The notes beneath the pieces are model-generated. The model did no database searches. It had not been told where the DNA came from and saw only the letters and a list, made by a program, of their open reading frames with translations. This document shows positions 26,639 through 35,660 of a stretch of DNA of 64,000 bases, one piece after another. The DNA lies in the NCBI GenBank assembly GCA_963780345.1, contig CAWABU010000009.1, positions 87,307-151,306 on the forward strand, written 5' to 3'. Each line of letters opens with the position of its first letter. Positions within the stretch are counted from its first letter, which is position 1. This DNA is from PALSA-693 sp963780345 (lineage in GTDB: Bacteria; Actinomycetota; Acidimicrobiia; Acidimicrobiales; Palsa-688). A program made the position numbers and the translations under genes.

Positions 26639-26937
26639 GGGATGGGCTGATGCACGGTCACCAGCTTGGTCCCGTCCGGGAACGTGGCTTCAATCTGGAC
26701 TTCGGGCAGCATTTCGGGGATCCCCTCCATCACGTCCTGGCGGGCGAGCACCCCCCGGGCGCTCTCCATGAGGTCGGCGACGGTCCGGCCGTCTCTCGCC
26801 CCTTCGAGAACATGGCTGGATATCAGGGCCACCGCCTCCGGGTGGTTGAGCTTCACGCCCCGCTCCCGGCGGTCTCTCGCCACCATGGCGGCCACGCTGA
26901 GCAGAAGCTTGTCGCGTTCGTGCGGGGTCAGCTGCAC
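26635..26937 (-). CDS. ureA: Urease gamma subunit
   Basis: 100 residues, the standard UreA length: MQLTPHERDKLLL, RRERGVKLNHPEAVALI, EGARDGRTVADLM and VMEGIPEMLPEVQIEATFPDGTKLVTVH. First gene of the urease block. A 143-bp gap separates it from the guanidine hydrolase gene upstream, so a second promoter or processing site here is possible; none is recognisable. Confidence 0.97.
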   Translation of the reverse strand: MQLTPHERDKLLLSVAAMVARDRRERGVKLNHPEAVALISSHVLEGARDGRTVADLMESARGVLARQDVMEGIPEMLPEVQIEATFPDGTKLVTVHQPIP

Positions 26938-27080
26938 GGGGTTTTCACCACCGCCAATACTGCGTCGCGCTCGGCCCCGGAAGCGGTGAGCGGCCTGTTA
27001 TTTCTTGGTTAACCGCCGCGCCCAGGGCGCCCCCCGGCCGACGTCGCCGACGGACGGTCACGGTACGAGGGACCGCCGCG

Positions 27081-28214
27081 CTATCTGCATCTGGACAAAT
27101 GCCCGGCCCGGACCAGGCAGCCAAGGGTGTCGCAGATGACCCGGGTGGCGATGAGTGCCGTGATCTCGCCATGGTCGTAGGGCGGGGCGCACTCGACCAC
27201 CTCGATCCCGGCCAGCGGACGCTCGGCGATGAGCTGTATGAACTTCAGCACCTCTCTCGGAAGGAACCCGCCCGGCTCCGGCCAGCCGGTACCCGGGACA
27301 AAGGCGGCGTCGAGACAGTCGACGTCGAATGACAGCCAGACGGCCTCGGCCCCGTCCCACGCCACCTCGAGGGCCCGCTCGGCGGCCGCCTCGATGCCCA
27401 TATCGACACAGTCGGTGACCGTCATGATGGTGGTCTGGCGCTCCCGTCCCACCTTGACTCCCGGGCGAGGGGCCTGCCAGCCGCCGATGCCAACCTGGAC
27501 CAGGTTCCGGGCCGGAACGTTGGGCAGGTCGGTGGCGTGGAACCAGGGAGTGGTGTGCATCCGTTCGTCCAGATCCGTCTCCTGGGTGTCCACGTGACGA
27601 TCGAAGTGGATGATGCCCAGGTTCCCGGCCAGGTGCTCGGCCACGCCTCTCGTGGTGGGATAGCCGATGGAGTGGTCCCCGCCGAGCACGACCGGGAAGG
27701 CCCCCGATCCGAAGACGTGGGAGACACCTTTGGTGATCTGGTCGAACGTCTTTTCGATGTTGGCGGGAATGGTGAAGATATCGCCCAGGTCGGCGATGGT
27801 GATCGATTCCCGCAGGTCCACCCCGAGCTCGAAGCTGTAGGGACCGTACAGGGCGGAGATCTTCCGGATCCCCTGCGGGCCGAAGCGGGTACCTGAACGG
27901 TAAGTGGTACCGCCGTCGAATGGGGCCCCCAGCACGGCGACGTCGTACTCACCGCAACGGCGGACGTCCTCTACATAGGGCGCTTTGAGAAACGTGTTGA
28001 TCCCGGCGAAGTGTGGCAGTTCCCCGCGAGAGAAGGTGGGTATGCGGCGGTCGACGATCGAGTCGGCGCCCGGCAGGCCCAACTGCAGACCCCGGGCCAC
28101 TTCCTGCTCCCATCGCGTGGTCGGCAGGGCGGCCTCCGCGGCCACCGCGTAGCGGGCTTCGGGCCCGTAGCGATCGTGCAGTTCCGCACCATTGGCGTGA
28201 TGATGCTCGGTCAT
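27081..28214 (-). CDS. gdmH: Ureohydrolase-family guanidine hydrolase (GdmH-like)
   Basis: 377 residues from ATG 28214, ten bases after a GGAAA-type ribosome site. Metal ligands of the arginase/agmatinase fold are intact: H181 (GGDHSIGYP), D205/H207/D209 (HFDRHVDTQ), D297/D299 (SFDVDCLD). Compared with agmatinases it has a long N-terminal extension (about 80 residues before the core) and the loop QETDLDERMHTTPWFHATDL. As I recall, these are traits of the nickel-dependent guanidine hydrolases of cyanobacteria (Sll1077 type). These give urea plus ammonia. Its position between a guanidine riboswitch and urease supports this. The dedicated nickel chaperones described for GdmH (HypA/HypB-like) are not in the window. 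Agmatinase activity is the main alternative. Confidence 0.8.
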   Translation of the reverse strand: MTEHHHANGAELHDRYGPEARYAVAAEAALPTTRWEQEVARGLQLGLPGADSIVDRRIPTFSRGELPHFAGINTFLKAPYVEDVRRCGEYDVAVLGAPFDGGTTYRSGTRFGPQGIRKISALYGPYSFELGVDLRESITIADLGDIFTIPANIEKTFDQITKGVSHVFGSGAFPVVLGGDHSIGYPTTRGVAEHLAGNLGIIHFDRHVDTQETDLDERMHTTPWFHATDLPNVPARNLVQVGIGGWQAPRPGVKVGRERQTTIMTVTDCVDMGIEAAAERALEVAWDGAEAVWLSFDVDCLDAAFVPGTGWPEPGGFLPREVLKFIQLIAERPLAGIEVVECAPPYDHGEITALIATRVICDTLGCLVRAGHLSRCR

Positions 28215-28251
28215 GAGGGAGGGTATTTCCTTTCTTCGAGGTCGAGGGGTG

Positions 28252-28812
28252 TCAGGCCGGCGCGGATCGATCCAGAGACCCGCACAGCTGCCATTCGCCA
28301 CCTGCATCCCGCTCGTAGCGGACCGCCCGAAAGGGGCCGTCCGGCCTGTTGTCGACAATCTCGATCCGCCACCTGTCAATGGTCACAACGATTCGGTTTT
28401 CCGCGGCCTCGGCGGACATCTCGGACCCGGCCGGGGAAATCCGCTGCCACTCCTCGGTGAAGGGCAGGAACCGGCCCTCCCACTCGATCAGGCCCGTCTC
28501 GACCATCACCCGATCAGCCGCCTCCAGCCGGTTGCTGTCCAACCCCGGGTCGGGCTCGGAGTCGAGGTCATGCGTCCAGGTCATCACCGGCTCTTCCCAG
28601 ATCGCAGTCCCGGCGAACGCCCAGGGGCGGGCGAAGGCCGTTTCGGGACCACCACCGATCCCGGGCCCGGCCTCCTCTGACGGCGTCCGCATGTCGGCGT
28701 ACCACCGTTCGGTCTGCAACCAGAGCACGTCGCACCGCTCAGCTACGGCCTCGCCGTCGACGGTGAGCCCCGACCGCCGCCACGCCCCCGCGAGGGGCCC
28801 GGCTCCGGTCAC
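28252..28812 (-). CDS. Small lipocalin-like (HRI1-like) protein of unknown role
   Basis: 186 residues from a GTG overlapping the MBL stop (GTGA). Landmarks: GAWRRSGLTVDGE, DVLWLQTERWYADMR, AFAGTAIWEEPVMTWTHDLD and FTEEWQRIS. The alternation of Trp-rich strands resembles HRI1/lipocalin-like beta-barrels that bind small molecules, a weak similarity judged by eye. Soluble, no signal peptide. It sits between the MBL hydrolase and the guanidine hydrolase with only 37 bases to the latter, so it belongs to the cluster. Confidence 0.6.
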   Translation of the reverse strand: MTGAGPLAGAWRRSGLTVDGEAVAERCDVLWLQTERWYADMRTPSEEAGPGIGGGPETAFARPWAFAGTAIWEEPVMTWTHDLDSEPDPGLDSNRLEAADRVMVETGLIEWEGRFLPFTEEWQRISPAGSEMSAEAAENRIVVTIDRWRIEIVDNRPDGPFRAVRYERDAGGEWQLCGSLDRSAPA

Positions 28813-29636
28813 GACCCGGCTCCGGAGAAGCGGGCCGCCATCTGCTCGGTCAGAGCCGGCCAGGCGACCGGGTCGTGCCCGGGCACCAGCTGGTAGCCCC
28901 TGGCCGCGGCGATCGATTTCAATCGGCGGATAGCCTCGATTGACTCCTCCGGCCCAGCCTCGACGCGCCCGCCGACGGACAACTCGTAGTCGATGTTCTC
29001 GGTCAGGTCGGCGGCGTCGAAAGCCAGCACCAGTCCCCCGCCGCCCACCGAGTCGTCGAGGTCGATGACGAAGCTCTGATGGCCTGGCGTGTGACCGGCA
29101 GTGAGGATCGCAGTGACCCCGGAGGCGATGGTGCAGTCGCCGTCGGCCAGGCGCCAGTCGATATTGGGGTCGTCGAAGTCGACGCGGAACATGGCGTGGC
29201 GTTCCGGCTCCGGATGGCGGCTCAGGCCGTACTCCAGTTCGGCGCGTTGAGCGTGCACGGGGACCCGGCCGGCGAAGTGCCGCACGCCGCCGGCGTGGTC
29301 GTGGTGCAGGTGGCTGAGAGCGACGGCGGCAATGTCGTCGAGGGCCACCCCGGCGGCGTCGAGCGCTTCGTGCAGTGGCTCGCCTGGCCCGGGCAGGATG
29401 GGCCGAAACAGCGGGTCGCCGTGGAAGCGGCGCCGAAGGGCCGGGTCCCGGATGAGCGCCGAGTTGAAGCCCGTGTCGAGGAGCAGCCAGCCGCCGTCGC
29501 AAAGCAGGAGCACACCCGGCACCGGCTCGACCAGACGCTCGCCGGGCTCCGCCCCCTCGACCGAAACCGACTTGGGCAGGTCCTCCCAGCCGAGCGTGAG
29601 CGGTACCACCCGGCGGACACGGGTCCTCGGGGTCAT
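28809..29636 (-). CDS. Metallo-beta-lactamase-fold hydrolase (lactonase-like)
   Basis: 275 residues; ATG overlaps the Rieske gene stop (ATGA). The dinuclear zinc motif SHLHHDHAGG is followed by the AGHTPGHQS histidine, FDAADLTEN aspartate and a late LVPGHDP. It resembles N-acyl-homoserine-lactone lactonase/AttM-type MBL enzymes. In this cluster it may open a cyclic amide or lactone-like intermediate; that is inference. Confidence concerns the fold, not the substrate. Confidence 0.85.
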   Translation of the reverse strand: MTPRTRVRRVVPLTLGWEDLPKSVSVEGAEPGERLVEPVPGVLLLCDGGWLLLDTGFNSALIRDPALRRRFHGDPLFRPILPGPGEPLHEALDAAGVALDDIAAVALSHLHHDHAGGVRHFAGRVPVHAQRAELEYGLSRHPEPERHAMFRVDFDDPNIDWRLADGDCTIASGVTAILTAGHTPGHQSFVIDLDDSVGGGGLVLAFDAADLTENIDYELSVGGRVEAGPEESIEAIRRLKSIAAARGYQLVPGHDPVAWPALTEQMAARFSGAGS

Positions 29637-30730
29637 CGACCCAGCGCCTTGGCTCGAAGGAGGGAATGGAAGATGCGCACCGGCTGCTCGTGGTGGACCG
29701 CCGTCGGTCCGACCTCGTAAAACGGGGACCCGATGCCGCGTTGCATCGACTCGCATGCCTTCACGTCCTCGGTGAGGAAGCGCTTCACCGAACGGACCAG
29801 ACGCCCGGCGTCGCAACCTGGTGTGCTGCGTATACGCAGGGTCATCTCCGTCCGGCCCGGGGCGACCGGGCGGGCGTCGTAGGTGGCCAGGTATTCGCCA
29901 GTGGTGACCAGCATGAGGTTGGGGAACAGCAGATGGGCGCCGATTCCGAAACGCTCCTCGTCAGCGAGACCGGTCAACGCCCCGGCGCCGGCCGGGGCCA
30001 GGGCGGGATCCTTCAGCGGCTCCAGGCTCCACCACGCGTCACCGGCCCAATCCCATTTGAAGGCGGCGTGCTGGTAGGCGGCGAGCGACCGCTGGTGCAG
30101 GTACCACAGGTGGTATACGTCGACGTGGTTCTCAACGAGGAGCTTCCAGTTGCAGTCGACCGTGTAGTCGACCCGGGCCACCTCGACAAGAGGCAGGCTG
30201 AGATGGCCAACCAGGTGTCGGGCCAGGAGGGCGGTGTGGTCGGCGAAATCCGGCGGGTCGGTGGAGGGGCAAACGAAGATCATCCCGTGCCACTCCGCGA
30301 CCGCGACGGGCCGGAGCCCGAGCGCCGCCGGGTCGGCATCGGGGAACTGGTCCGGCTGCGGCACCCGAACCAGGGCGCCCCCGAGATCGAAGCTCCACTG
30401 GTGGTACGGGCAGGTGACGAAACGACCCAGCCGACCCTCGCCCTCGAGGAGGGGGATGCCACGGTGGCGGCAGAGATTGTGGTAGGCCCGGCACATGCCT
30501 TCCGGGTCGCGCCACAGCACCACCGGGGCACCACCGATCACCACCGCCAGGTACCGTCCGGGGCCGACCTGCTCGGCGGAGGCGACGAGAGTCCAGGATC
30601 GAGAGAACACGGTGCGGGCCTCAAGTGCGGCGAAGGCCTCACTGGTGTAGAGCTCCGAGAAGGAGCCCAGTCCGGCTGCCTCCAGGTCGATGGCCGACCA
30701 GCCGAGCCCGCTCGTCTGCGAGACCGTCAA
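29633..30730 (-). CDS. Rieske non-haem iron oxygenase, alpha subunit
   Basis: 365 residues from TTG 30730, whose TTGA overlaps the upstream stop; GGAGGA lies 6 bases upstream. The Rieske cluster is CRHRG (C87, H89) and CPYHQW (C107, H110). The catalytic iron site is ENHVDVYHLWYLH (H207, H212, with D204 as the electron bridge residue). It resembles oxygenases that N-demethylate or hydroxylate small quaternary amines and aromatic acids. No reductase or ferredoxin gene is in the cluster, so electrons must come from elsewhere. Oxidative N-demethylation of a methylated guanidine is a possible role (inference). Confidence 0.88.
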   Translation of the reverse strand: MTVSQTSGLGWSAIDLEAAGLGSFSELYTSEAFAALEARTVFSRSWTLVASAEQVGPGRYLAVVIGGAPVVLWRDPEGMCRAYHNLCRHRGIPLLEGEGRLGRFVTCPYHQWSFDLGGALVRVPQPDQFPDADPAALGLRPVAVAEWHGMIFVCPSTDPPDFADHTALLARHLVGHLSLPLVEVARVDYTVDCNWKLLVENHVDVYHLWYLHQRSLAAYQHAAFKWDWAGDAWWSLEPLKDPALAPAGAGALTGLADEERFGIGAHLLFPNLMLVTTGEYLATYDARPVAPGRTEMTLRIRSTPGCDAGRLVRSVKRFLTEDVKACESMQRGIGSPFYEVGPTAVHHEQPVRIFHSLLRAKALGR

Positions 30731-31812
30731 TCCGGGTCCTCCGCCAGGGGGGGCGGACCACCTGCGGCCCGCTCGTCGAGATAGTCGGGTGCGGTCAGGC
30801 CCAGCCGGCGCATGGCGGTTCCGGTCAGCGCCTCCAGAACGCAGCGGTGGGCAAAGAGGGCGGTGATGTTGTTGCCGGAGTCGTACGGCGGGCTGACCTC
30901 GACCACGTCCATGCCGACCAGGCCCACCTCGGCACACATGCGGCGCACGGCCCGGAGCACGTCGGCGCTCGTGAGCCCGCCCGGCTCGGGCGACCCGGTG
31001 CCAGGGGCGTAGGCCGGGTCCACGGCGTCGACGTCCACGGAGATGTACAGCTTGTCAGCCGATCCCGACAGGGCCTCGTTGATGGCGCGCTCCAGCACGG
31101 TGTCGAACCCGTGGCGCTGCACCTCGGCCATGAAGTGGGACCGCATCTGCTGGTCCTCCATCCACGCCACGACGTCGTCGGGAGGCCAGTAGCCGCGGAG
31201 GCCGACCTGCACGAAGTTCCGCCCCTTGACCGCCCCGCTTTCGATGAGGCGGCGCATGGGTGTGCCGTGCCCGGCCAGCACACCTTGCATGTCGGGGGCG
31301 GTATCGGCGTGAGCGTCGAAATGGACGATGCCGATCCGTCCGTAACCGTGGGCCTCCGCCACCGCGGTGGCGACCGGCCAGGTGATGCCGTGGTCCCCGC
31401 CCAGGATTACCGGCAGGGCGCCCCCCTCCAGGATTTCCCCGGCGAAGCGGGTGGCATTCTGGTAGGTGCGCTCGGTGCTGCCGATCACCACCTCGGCGTC
31501 GCCGTAGTCGCACACGTTCAGGTGCTCGAAAGGGTCTACCCGCACGTGGAGGTGGGGGCGGTTCCAGGGCGGGGCGGCCAGGTGGTCGCAGGTACGGATG
31601 GCCTGCGGACCCATGTGGGTGCCGGAGCGAGTGGTGGCGGTCCCGTCCCAGGGGACTCCTCCCACCGCGACGTCGATGGCTCCGACCCGCAGATCCTCCG
31701 GGGTGAGGCAGACAGGCAGCTTCATGAACGTGGGGATGCCCTGCCATGCGAACTCCAGGTCGTAACGATTGAGGCGGATGGGGCCGGGCGGGCGTTCGCC
31801 GGTCCCGCTCAC
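30727..31812 (-). CDS. Agmatinase-family ureohydrolase, substrate unknown
   Basis: 361 residues from GTG 31812, overlapping the permease stop (GTGA). Metal ligands H141 (GGDHGITWP), D166/H168/D170 (HFDAHADT), D260/D262 (SVDVDAVDPAYAPGTG) are intact. Canonical agmatinase-like HFDAHADT and PGTGSPEPGG words distinguish it from the GdmH-like gene. It is translationally coupled to the transporter genes, so its substrate is probably the imported compound, for example an alkylguanidine, guanidino acid or biguanide. Confidence 0.88.
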   Translation of the reverse strand: MSGTGERPPGPIRLNRYDLEFAWQGIPTFMKLPVCLTPEDLRVGAIDVAVGGVPWDGTATTRSGTHMGPQAIRTCDHLAAPPWNRPHLHVRVDPFEHLNVCDYGDAEVVIGSTERTYQNATRFAGEILEGGALPVILGGDHGITWPVATAVAEAHGYGRIGIVHFDAHADTAPDMQGVLAGHGTPMRRLIESGAVKGRNFVQVGLRGYWPPDDVVAWMEDQQMRSHFMAEVQRHGFDTVLERAINEALSGSADKLYISVDVDAVDPAYAPGTGSPEPGGLTSADVLRAVRRMCAEVGLVGMDVVEVSPPYDSGNNITALFAHRCVLEALTGTAMRRLGLTAPDYLDERAAGGPPPLAEDPD

Positions 31813-32807
31813 TGGACCACCACCCGGGGATCGATCACGGCCTGCAAGAGATCCACCGCGGTGTTGATGACGACGTAGGCGACACCGAGGACCAGCGTGA
31901 CCCCGGCGATGGCCGGGAAGTCGGCTGGGGGGATGCTTTGATCGGTGTAGAGGCCGATGCCGGGCCAGGCGAACACCGTTTCGATGACCACGATGCCGGC
32001 GAACATCAGGCCGACCTGTAGGCCGGTCATGGACAGGGCCGCGCTGAGCGAGTTGCGCACGGCGTGGCGGAACAGGACCGTCCGGTCTCTCAGGCCCTTG
32101 GCCCGCGCCGTGCGCACGAAGTCGGAATCCATGGCGGACTCCAGCGAGGTCCGCAGGACCCGGCCGATCGAGACCGCGGGTCCGAGGGACACGCACAGGG
32201 CGGGCAGGATCAGATGCCGGAGGGCGTCGCCGAACATGGCCGGCCGGCCGTGCAAAAGGGTGTCGACCACGGGCATGCCGGTCGGACCGCTGGGCACGTT
32301 CTGGTATCCCGAGTCACCAGTGGCCGGAAGCCAGTGGAGCTTGCCGTTGAGAAACAGGACGCCGAGCAGCGCCAGGAGAAATGCCGGCATGGACGCCCCA
32401 CTCAGGAGGACGATCCGGAACGTCCCCGCGCCGCGCCACTTCCCGACCGATCCGAGACCCAGCGCGGCCCCGAGCAGGACCGCCAGGGCCAGGCTGGCGA
32501 GAGCCAGCTCGGCGGTGGCGGGCAGGTAGTCGCGGATGTCGGTGGAGACCGGCCGCCGGGTGCGCAGGGAATCGGACAGATTCCCCTGCACGGCGTGACC
32601 GACATAGGTGAAGAACTGGTCGATGATGGGCCGGTCGTAGCCGAGGACGTGGCGCTCGTGGGCCACCGCTTCGGTGGAGGCATTGCCGCCCAGGTAGGCG
32701 TGGACCGGGTCGGTATGGCTCAGCCGTTGCAGCAGGAACATGACCGCGATCAGGGCGATCAGGATGAGGACCATCGACGCCAGGCGCCGGAGGATGAAGG
32801 AGGTCAT
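31809..32807 (-). CDS. Dipeptide/oligopeptide-type ABC transporter permease (DppB-like)
   Basis: 332 residues with six predicted membrane segments. The first (LASMVLILIALIAVMFLLQRL) is followed by the extracellular SHTDPVHAYLGGNAS loop, typical of DppB. The EAA loop reads ALRHLILPALCVSLGPAVSIGRVLRTSLESAMDSDFVRTARAKGL. Coupled by ATGA to the DppC-like gene and by GTGA to the ureohydrolase. Confidence 0.93.
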   Translation of the reverse strand: MTSFILRRLASMVLILIALIAVMFLLQRLSHTDPVHAYLGGNASTEAVAHERHVLGYDRPIIDQFFTYVGHAVQGNLSDSLRTRRPVSTDIRDYLPATAELALASLALAVLLGAALGLGSVGKWRGAGTFRIVLLSGASMPAFLLALLGVLFLNGKLHWLPATGDSGYQNVPSGPTGMPVVDTLLHGRPAMFGDALRHLILPALCVSLGPAVSIGRVLRTSLESAMDSDFVRTARAKGLRDRTVLFRHAVRNSLSAALSMTGLQVGLMFAGIVVIETVFAWPGIGLYTDQSIPPADFPAIAGVTLVLGVAYVVINTAVDLLQAVIDPRVVVQ

Positions 32808-33679
32808 CGGCGCCCCCCGGCGAGCCGACCGATGGCGTCACCGGCCAGGTTGGCGAACAGCGCCAGCAGGAAAATGGCCAGCGCCGGCATCACCGGCACC
32901 CACCACTCCTGCAGCAGGTACTGCAACCCACGGGCCGACATGGCGCCCAGCTCCGGCGCCGGAGCCGGGGCACCCAGACCCAGGAAGGCCAGGCCGGCCA
33001 GGGTGATCACGAGGTTCCCTACGTCGAGGCTGGCGGTGACCCAAATGGCCGGCATGGCCCCGGGCAACAGGTGGCGTACGGCCCGCCGGGCGGCCCCGGT
33101 GCCAGCCAGGCGAGCGGCCTCGATATGGGGGCGAGCTCCCCATGACCTGATCTCACCCCGCATGATCCGGGCGTAGAACGGCCACCACACGATGGAAAGG
33201 GCCAGCAGGATGTGGCCATAGGAAGGGCCGAGACAGGCCACCAGCGCGATGGCGAGCAGCGGACCGGGGAGGGCGAGGAACAGGTCGGTGATCCTCATCA
33301 GCAGAGAGTCGAGCCACCCGCCGGTCGCTCCGGCGATCAGGCCAATGGTGCCGCCGATCACCACGCCGCTGGTAACCACGATCAGCACCCCGACCAGGCT
33401 CGTGCGCAGGCCGTAGAGGACCCGGCTGAAGACGTCGTAGCCCACCTCGTCGGTGCCGAGGAGATGGCCGCCGTGACCGGGCGGCGTGAATGGCAGCCCC
33501 GACAGGACGATGGGCCGGTACGGGGCGATGACCGGTGCGAGGAGGGCCACGATCACCAGGGCGCCCAGCAGGCCCAGGCCGATCTGGTCGGCCCGGGGGA
33601 GGGAGGCGAGGCGCCGGTAGCCGGGGACCTGGTCGGCCAGGCGCCGCCGGGATCCCACCCTGACGTCGACCGCCACCAT
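32804..33679 (-). CDS. Dipeptide/oligopeptide-type ABC transporter permease (DppC-like)
   Basis: 291 residues from ATG 33679, which has a GGGAGGAG site 7 bases upstream (an open extension to 33709 is rejected). Features: APYRP, HLLGTDEVGYDVFSRVLYGLRTSL, which is the DppC signature GTDxxGRDxxSRxxxGxR, and the EAA loop RSWGARPHIEAARLAGTGAARRAVRHLLP. Five to six membrane segments. Paired with the DppB-like protein. Confidence 0.93.
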   Translation of the reverse strand: MVAVDVRVGSRRRLADQVPGYRRLASLPRADQIGLGLLGALVIVALLAPVIAPYRPIVLSGLPFTPPGHGGHLLGTDEVGYDVFSRVLYGLRTSLVGVLIVVTSGVVIGGTIGLIAGATGGWLDSLLMRITDLFLALPGPLLAIALVACLGPSYGHILLALSIVWWPFYARIMRGEIRSWGARPHIEAARLAGTGAARRAVRHLLPGAMPAIWVTASLDVGNLVITLAGLAFLGLGAPAPAPELGAMSARGLQYLLQEWWVPVMPALAIFLLALFANLAGDAIGRLAGGRR

Positions 33680-33698
33680 CAGCTTCTCCTCCCGATCA

Positions 33699-35660
33699 TC
33701 ACCGGGCAAGCCGCCAGCTGACCCGCCTGCGCGGTACTGGCCAGCTCGGCGGCGCGGTGGCGCACTCCGGCCGGGCGTCGGGGCAGCGCGGATGGAACTC
33801 GCAGCCGGTAGGTGGGTTGATCGGGCTGGCCGGCTCTCCGGTCAACCGGGGCCGTTCGGCTCCGGTGCCCGGAACGGCGGTGAGCAGGGCGGCGGTGTAG
33901 GGGTGCACCGGGTGCCGGCACACATCCTCGGCGGACCCGACCTCGACGATGCGGCCCAGGTACATCACCGCGATGCGGTCGGCCACCATGCGGGCGGCGG
34001 CCAGGTCGTGGGTAACGAACAGCACGGCCATCCCCAGCTCTCGCCGGAGGCGGCCGATCAGGTTGAGGATGACCCCGGCCAGTGACACGTCCAGGGCGCT
34101 GGTCGGCTCGTCGCAGAGCAGCACCTCGGGCGGCACCACCGTGGCCCGGGCCAGCGCGACCCGCTGGCGCTGGCCGCCGGACAGCTGGTAGGGCCGGACC
34201 GACGTCACCTCGGGGGGCAGGCCGACCAGCTGAAGGGCCTCGGCTACCCGCCGGGCCCGGCCCTTGCGGTCGAGGCCCTCCTCCCTTAGCCGCTCCCCGA
34301 TCAACTCGCCGACGTTCATCCACGGCGTCAGCGAGGCGCCGGCGTCCTGGAAGACCATCTGCGGGCGGCCGCCGCGGGCCAGGTCGACAAAGCCCCTGTC
34401 GACCGGCTGAAGACCGGCGACGCAGCGCAGGAGCGTGGACTTCCCGCAGCCACTCTCGCCGACCAGGGCGACCGCCTCGCCCTCGGTCAGTTCCAGGTTC
34501 ACTCCCCGGACGGCGTGGAGCTTCTGGTGAGATCGGCGGGCGCCGATGTCGAACGACTTGGAGAGGTCCTTGATGATGGCCGCCGTCGCCGGCTTCCGGG
34601 CGTAGGGCGCCCGGACGGGCGTTACCCACGGTGGGGCCGGGGCGTCGACTGCTGACTCCGCGTCGATGCAGTCGATCCGGCCGCAGGCCACCCCGCCCGG
34701 CTCACCCCCGGGCCGGGGCGTCAACTTCGGCAGGGCGGTGTCGCAGTCGTCGCGGTGATGGTTGCACCGCGGCCCGAACGGACAGCCGGTGGCCGGGTGG
34801 CGGGGGTCGGGGGGTTCGCCTCTCAAGGTGGTCACGGGCCGGCTGCGGTCGCTTGACATTTCGAGCCGGGACCGGAGCAGACCTCGGCTGTAGGGGTGGC
34901 AGGGCCGGTGGTACATGTCGGCGGCGGGGCCGATCTCGGCCAGCCGCCCGGCGTACATCACTGCGATGCGGTCGGCCACTGCCGCGGCCACACCGAGATC
35001 GTGAGTAACGATCAGAAAGGTGGTGTTCATCTGCTGCCGCAGCGAGTGGATCAGTTCGAGGATCTGGGCCTGCACGGTCACGTCCAGGGCGGTGGTGGGC
35101 TCGTCGGCTATCACCAGGGCGGGCTCGCGAGCTATGGCCATGGCGATCATCACCCGCTGGCGCAATCCGCCGGACAGCTCGTAGGGGAGGACGTCCATCC
35201 GGCGCCGGGCGTCGGGTATCCCGACGGCCTCCATGAGCCGCTGGGCCTCCGCCGGCGATCCAGCCGCCTCCTGGATCTGCCGCCCGATCTTCATCGTGGG
35301 GTTCAGCGATGTCATCGGGTCCTGAAAGACGGAGCCCATGTGGCGGCGGCGGACCAGGCGGCGGGACTCGGCCGGGTCGTTGGCCATGTCCACGCCCTTG
35401 ACCCGCACGGAGCCGGATATCTCGGGGCGAGGGCGGTCGGGAAGCAACCCGAGGAGGGACAGGCCGAGGACGCTTTTGCCCGACCCGGACTCGCCGACGA
35501 CGCCGACTATCTCCCCCGGCTGCAAGTCGAGCGACACACCCCGCAAGGCGTAGACGTTTTCCCGGTTGCGGCGAAAGGTAACACTCAGGTTGTCCACCCG
35601 GGCCAGCGTTGGGCCGGCGTCGTCGGTCGAAGCCGGCAGCCGGTGACGGCCCGGCAGCAT
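33699..35660 (-). CDS. Fused double ATPase of a Dpp-type ABC importer (DppD-DppF)
   Basis: 653 residues from the ATG at 35660 (ATGA overlap with the creatininase stop; GTG 35666 is an alternative). First ATPase: Walker A GESGSGKSVL, signature LSGGLRQRVMIA, Walker B LVIADEPTTALD. Second: GESGCGKSTL, LSGGQRQRVALA, VLLCDEPTSALD. Each is followed by the oligopeptide-type C-terminal Cys motif (GCPFGPRCNHHRDDC and GCEFHPRCPDARPEC), a Fe-S-like site of Dpp/Opp ATPases. DppD and DppF are normally separate; fusion occurs in scattered lineages. Confidence 0.93.
   Translation of the reverse strand: MLPGRHRLPASTDDAGPTLARVDNLSVTFRRNRENVYALRGVSLDLQPGEIVGVVGESGSGKSVLGLSLLGLLPDRPRPEISGSVRVKGVDMANDPAESRRLVRRRHMGSVFQDPMTSLNPTMKIGRQIQEAAGSPAEAQRLMEAVGIPDARRRMDVLPYELSGGLRQRVMIAMAIAREPALVIADEPTTALDVTVQAQILELIHSLRQQMNTTFLIVTHDLGVAAAVADRIAVMYAGRLAEIGPAADMYHRPCHPYSRGLLRSRLEMSSDRSRPVTTLRGEPPDPRHPATGCPFGPRCNHHRDDCDTALPKLTPRPGGEPGGVACGRIDCIDAESAVDAPAPPWVTPVRAPYARKPATAAIIKDLSKSFDIGARRSHQKLHAVRGVNLELTEGEAVALVGESGCGKSTLLRCVAGLQPVDRGFVDLARGGRPQMVFQDAGASLTPWMNVGELIGERLREEGLDRKGRARRVAEALQLVGLPPEVTSVRPYQLSGGQRQRVALARATVVPPEVLLCDEPTSALDVSLAGVILNLIGRLRRELGMAVLFVTHDLAAARMVADRIAVMYLGRIVEVGSAEDVCRHPVHPYTAALLTAVPGTGAERPRLTGEPASPINPPTGCEFHPRCPDARPECATAPPSWPVPRRRVSWRLAR

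Noticed and set aside
28215..28379. N-terminal extension of the guanidine hydrolase gene to 28,379
   Set aside because: It would overlap the end of the upstream coding gene in another frame and has no family-like sequence; ATG 28,214 has its own ribosome site.
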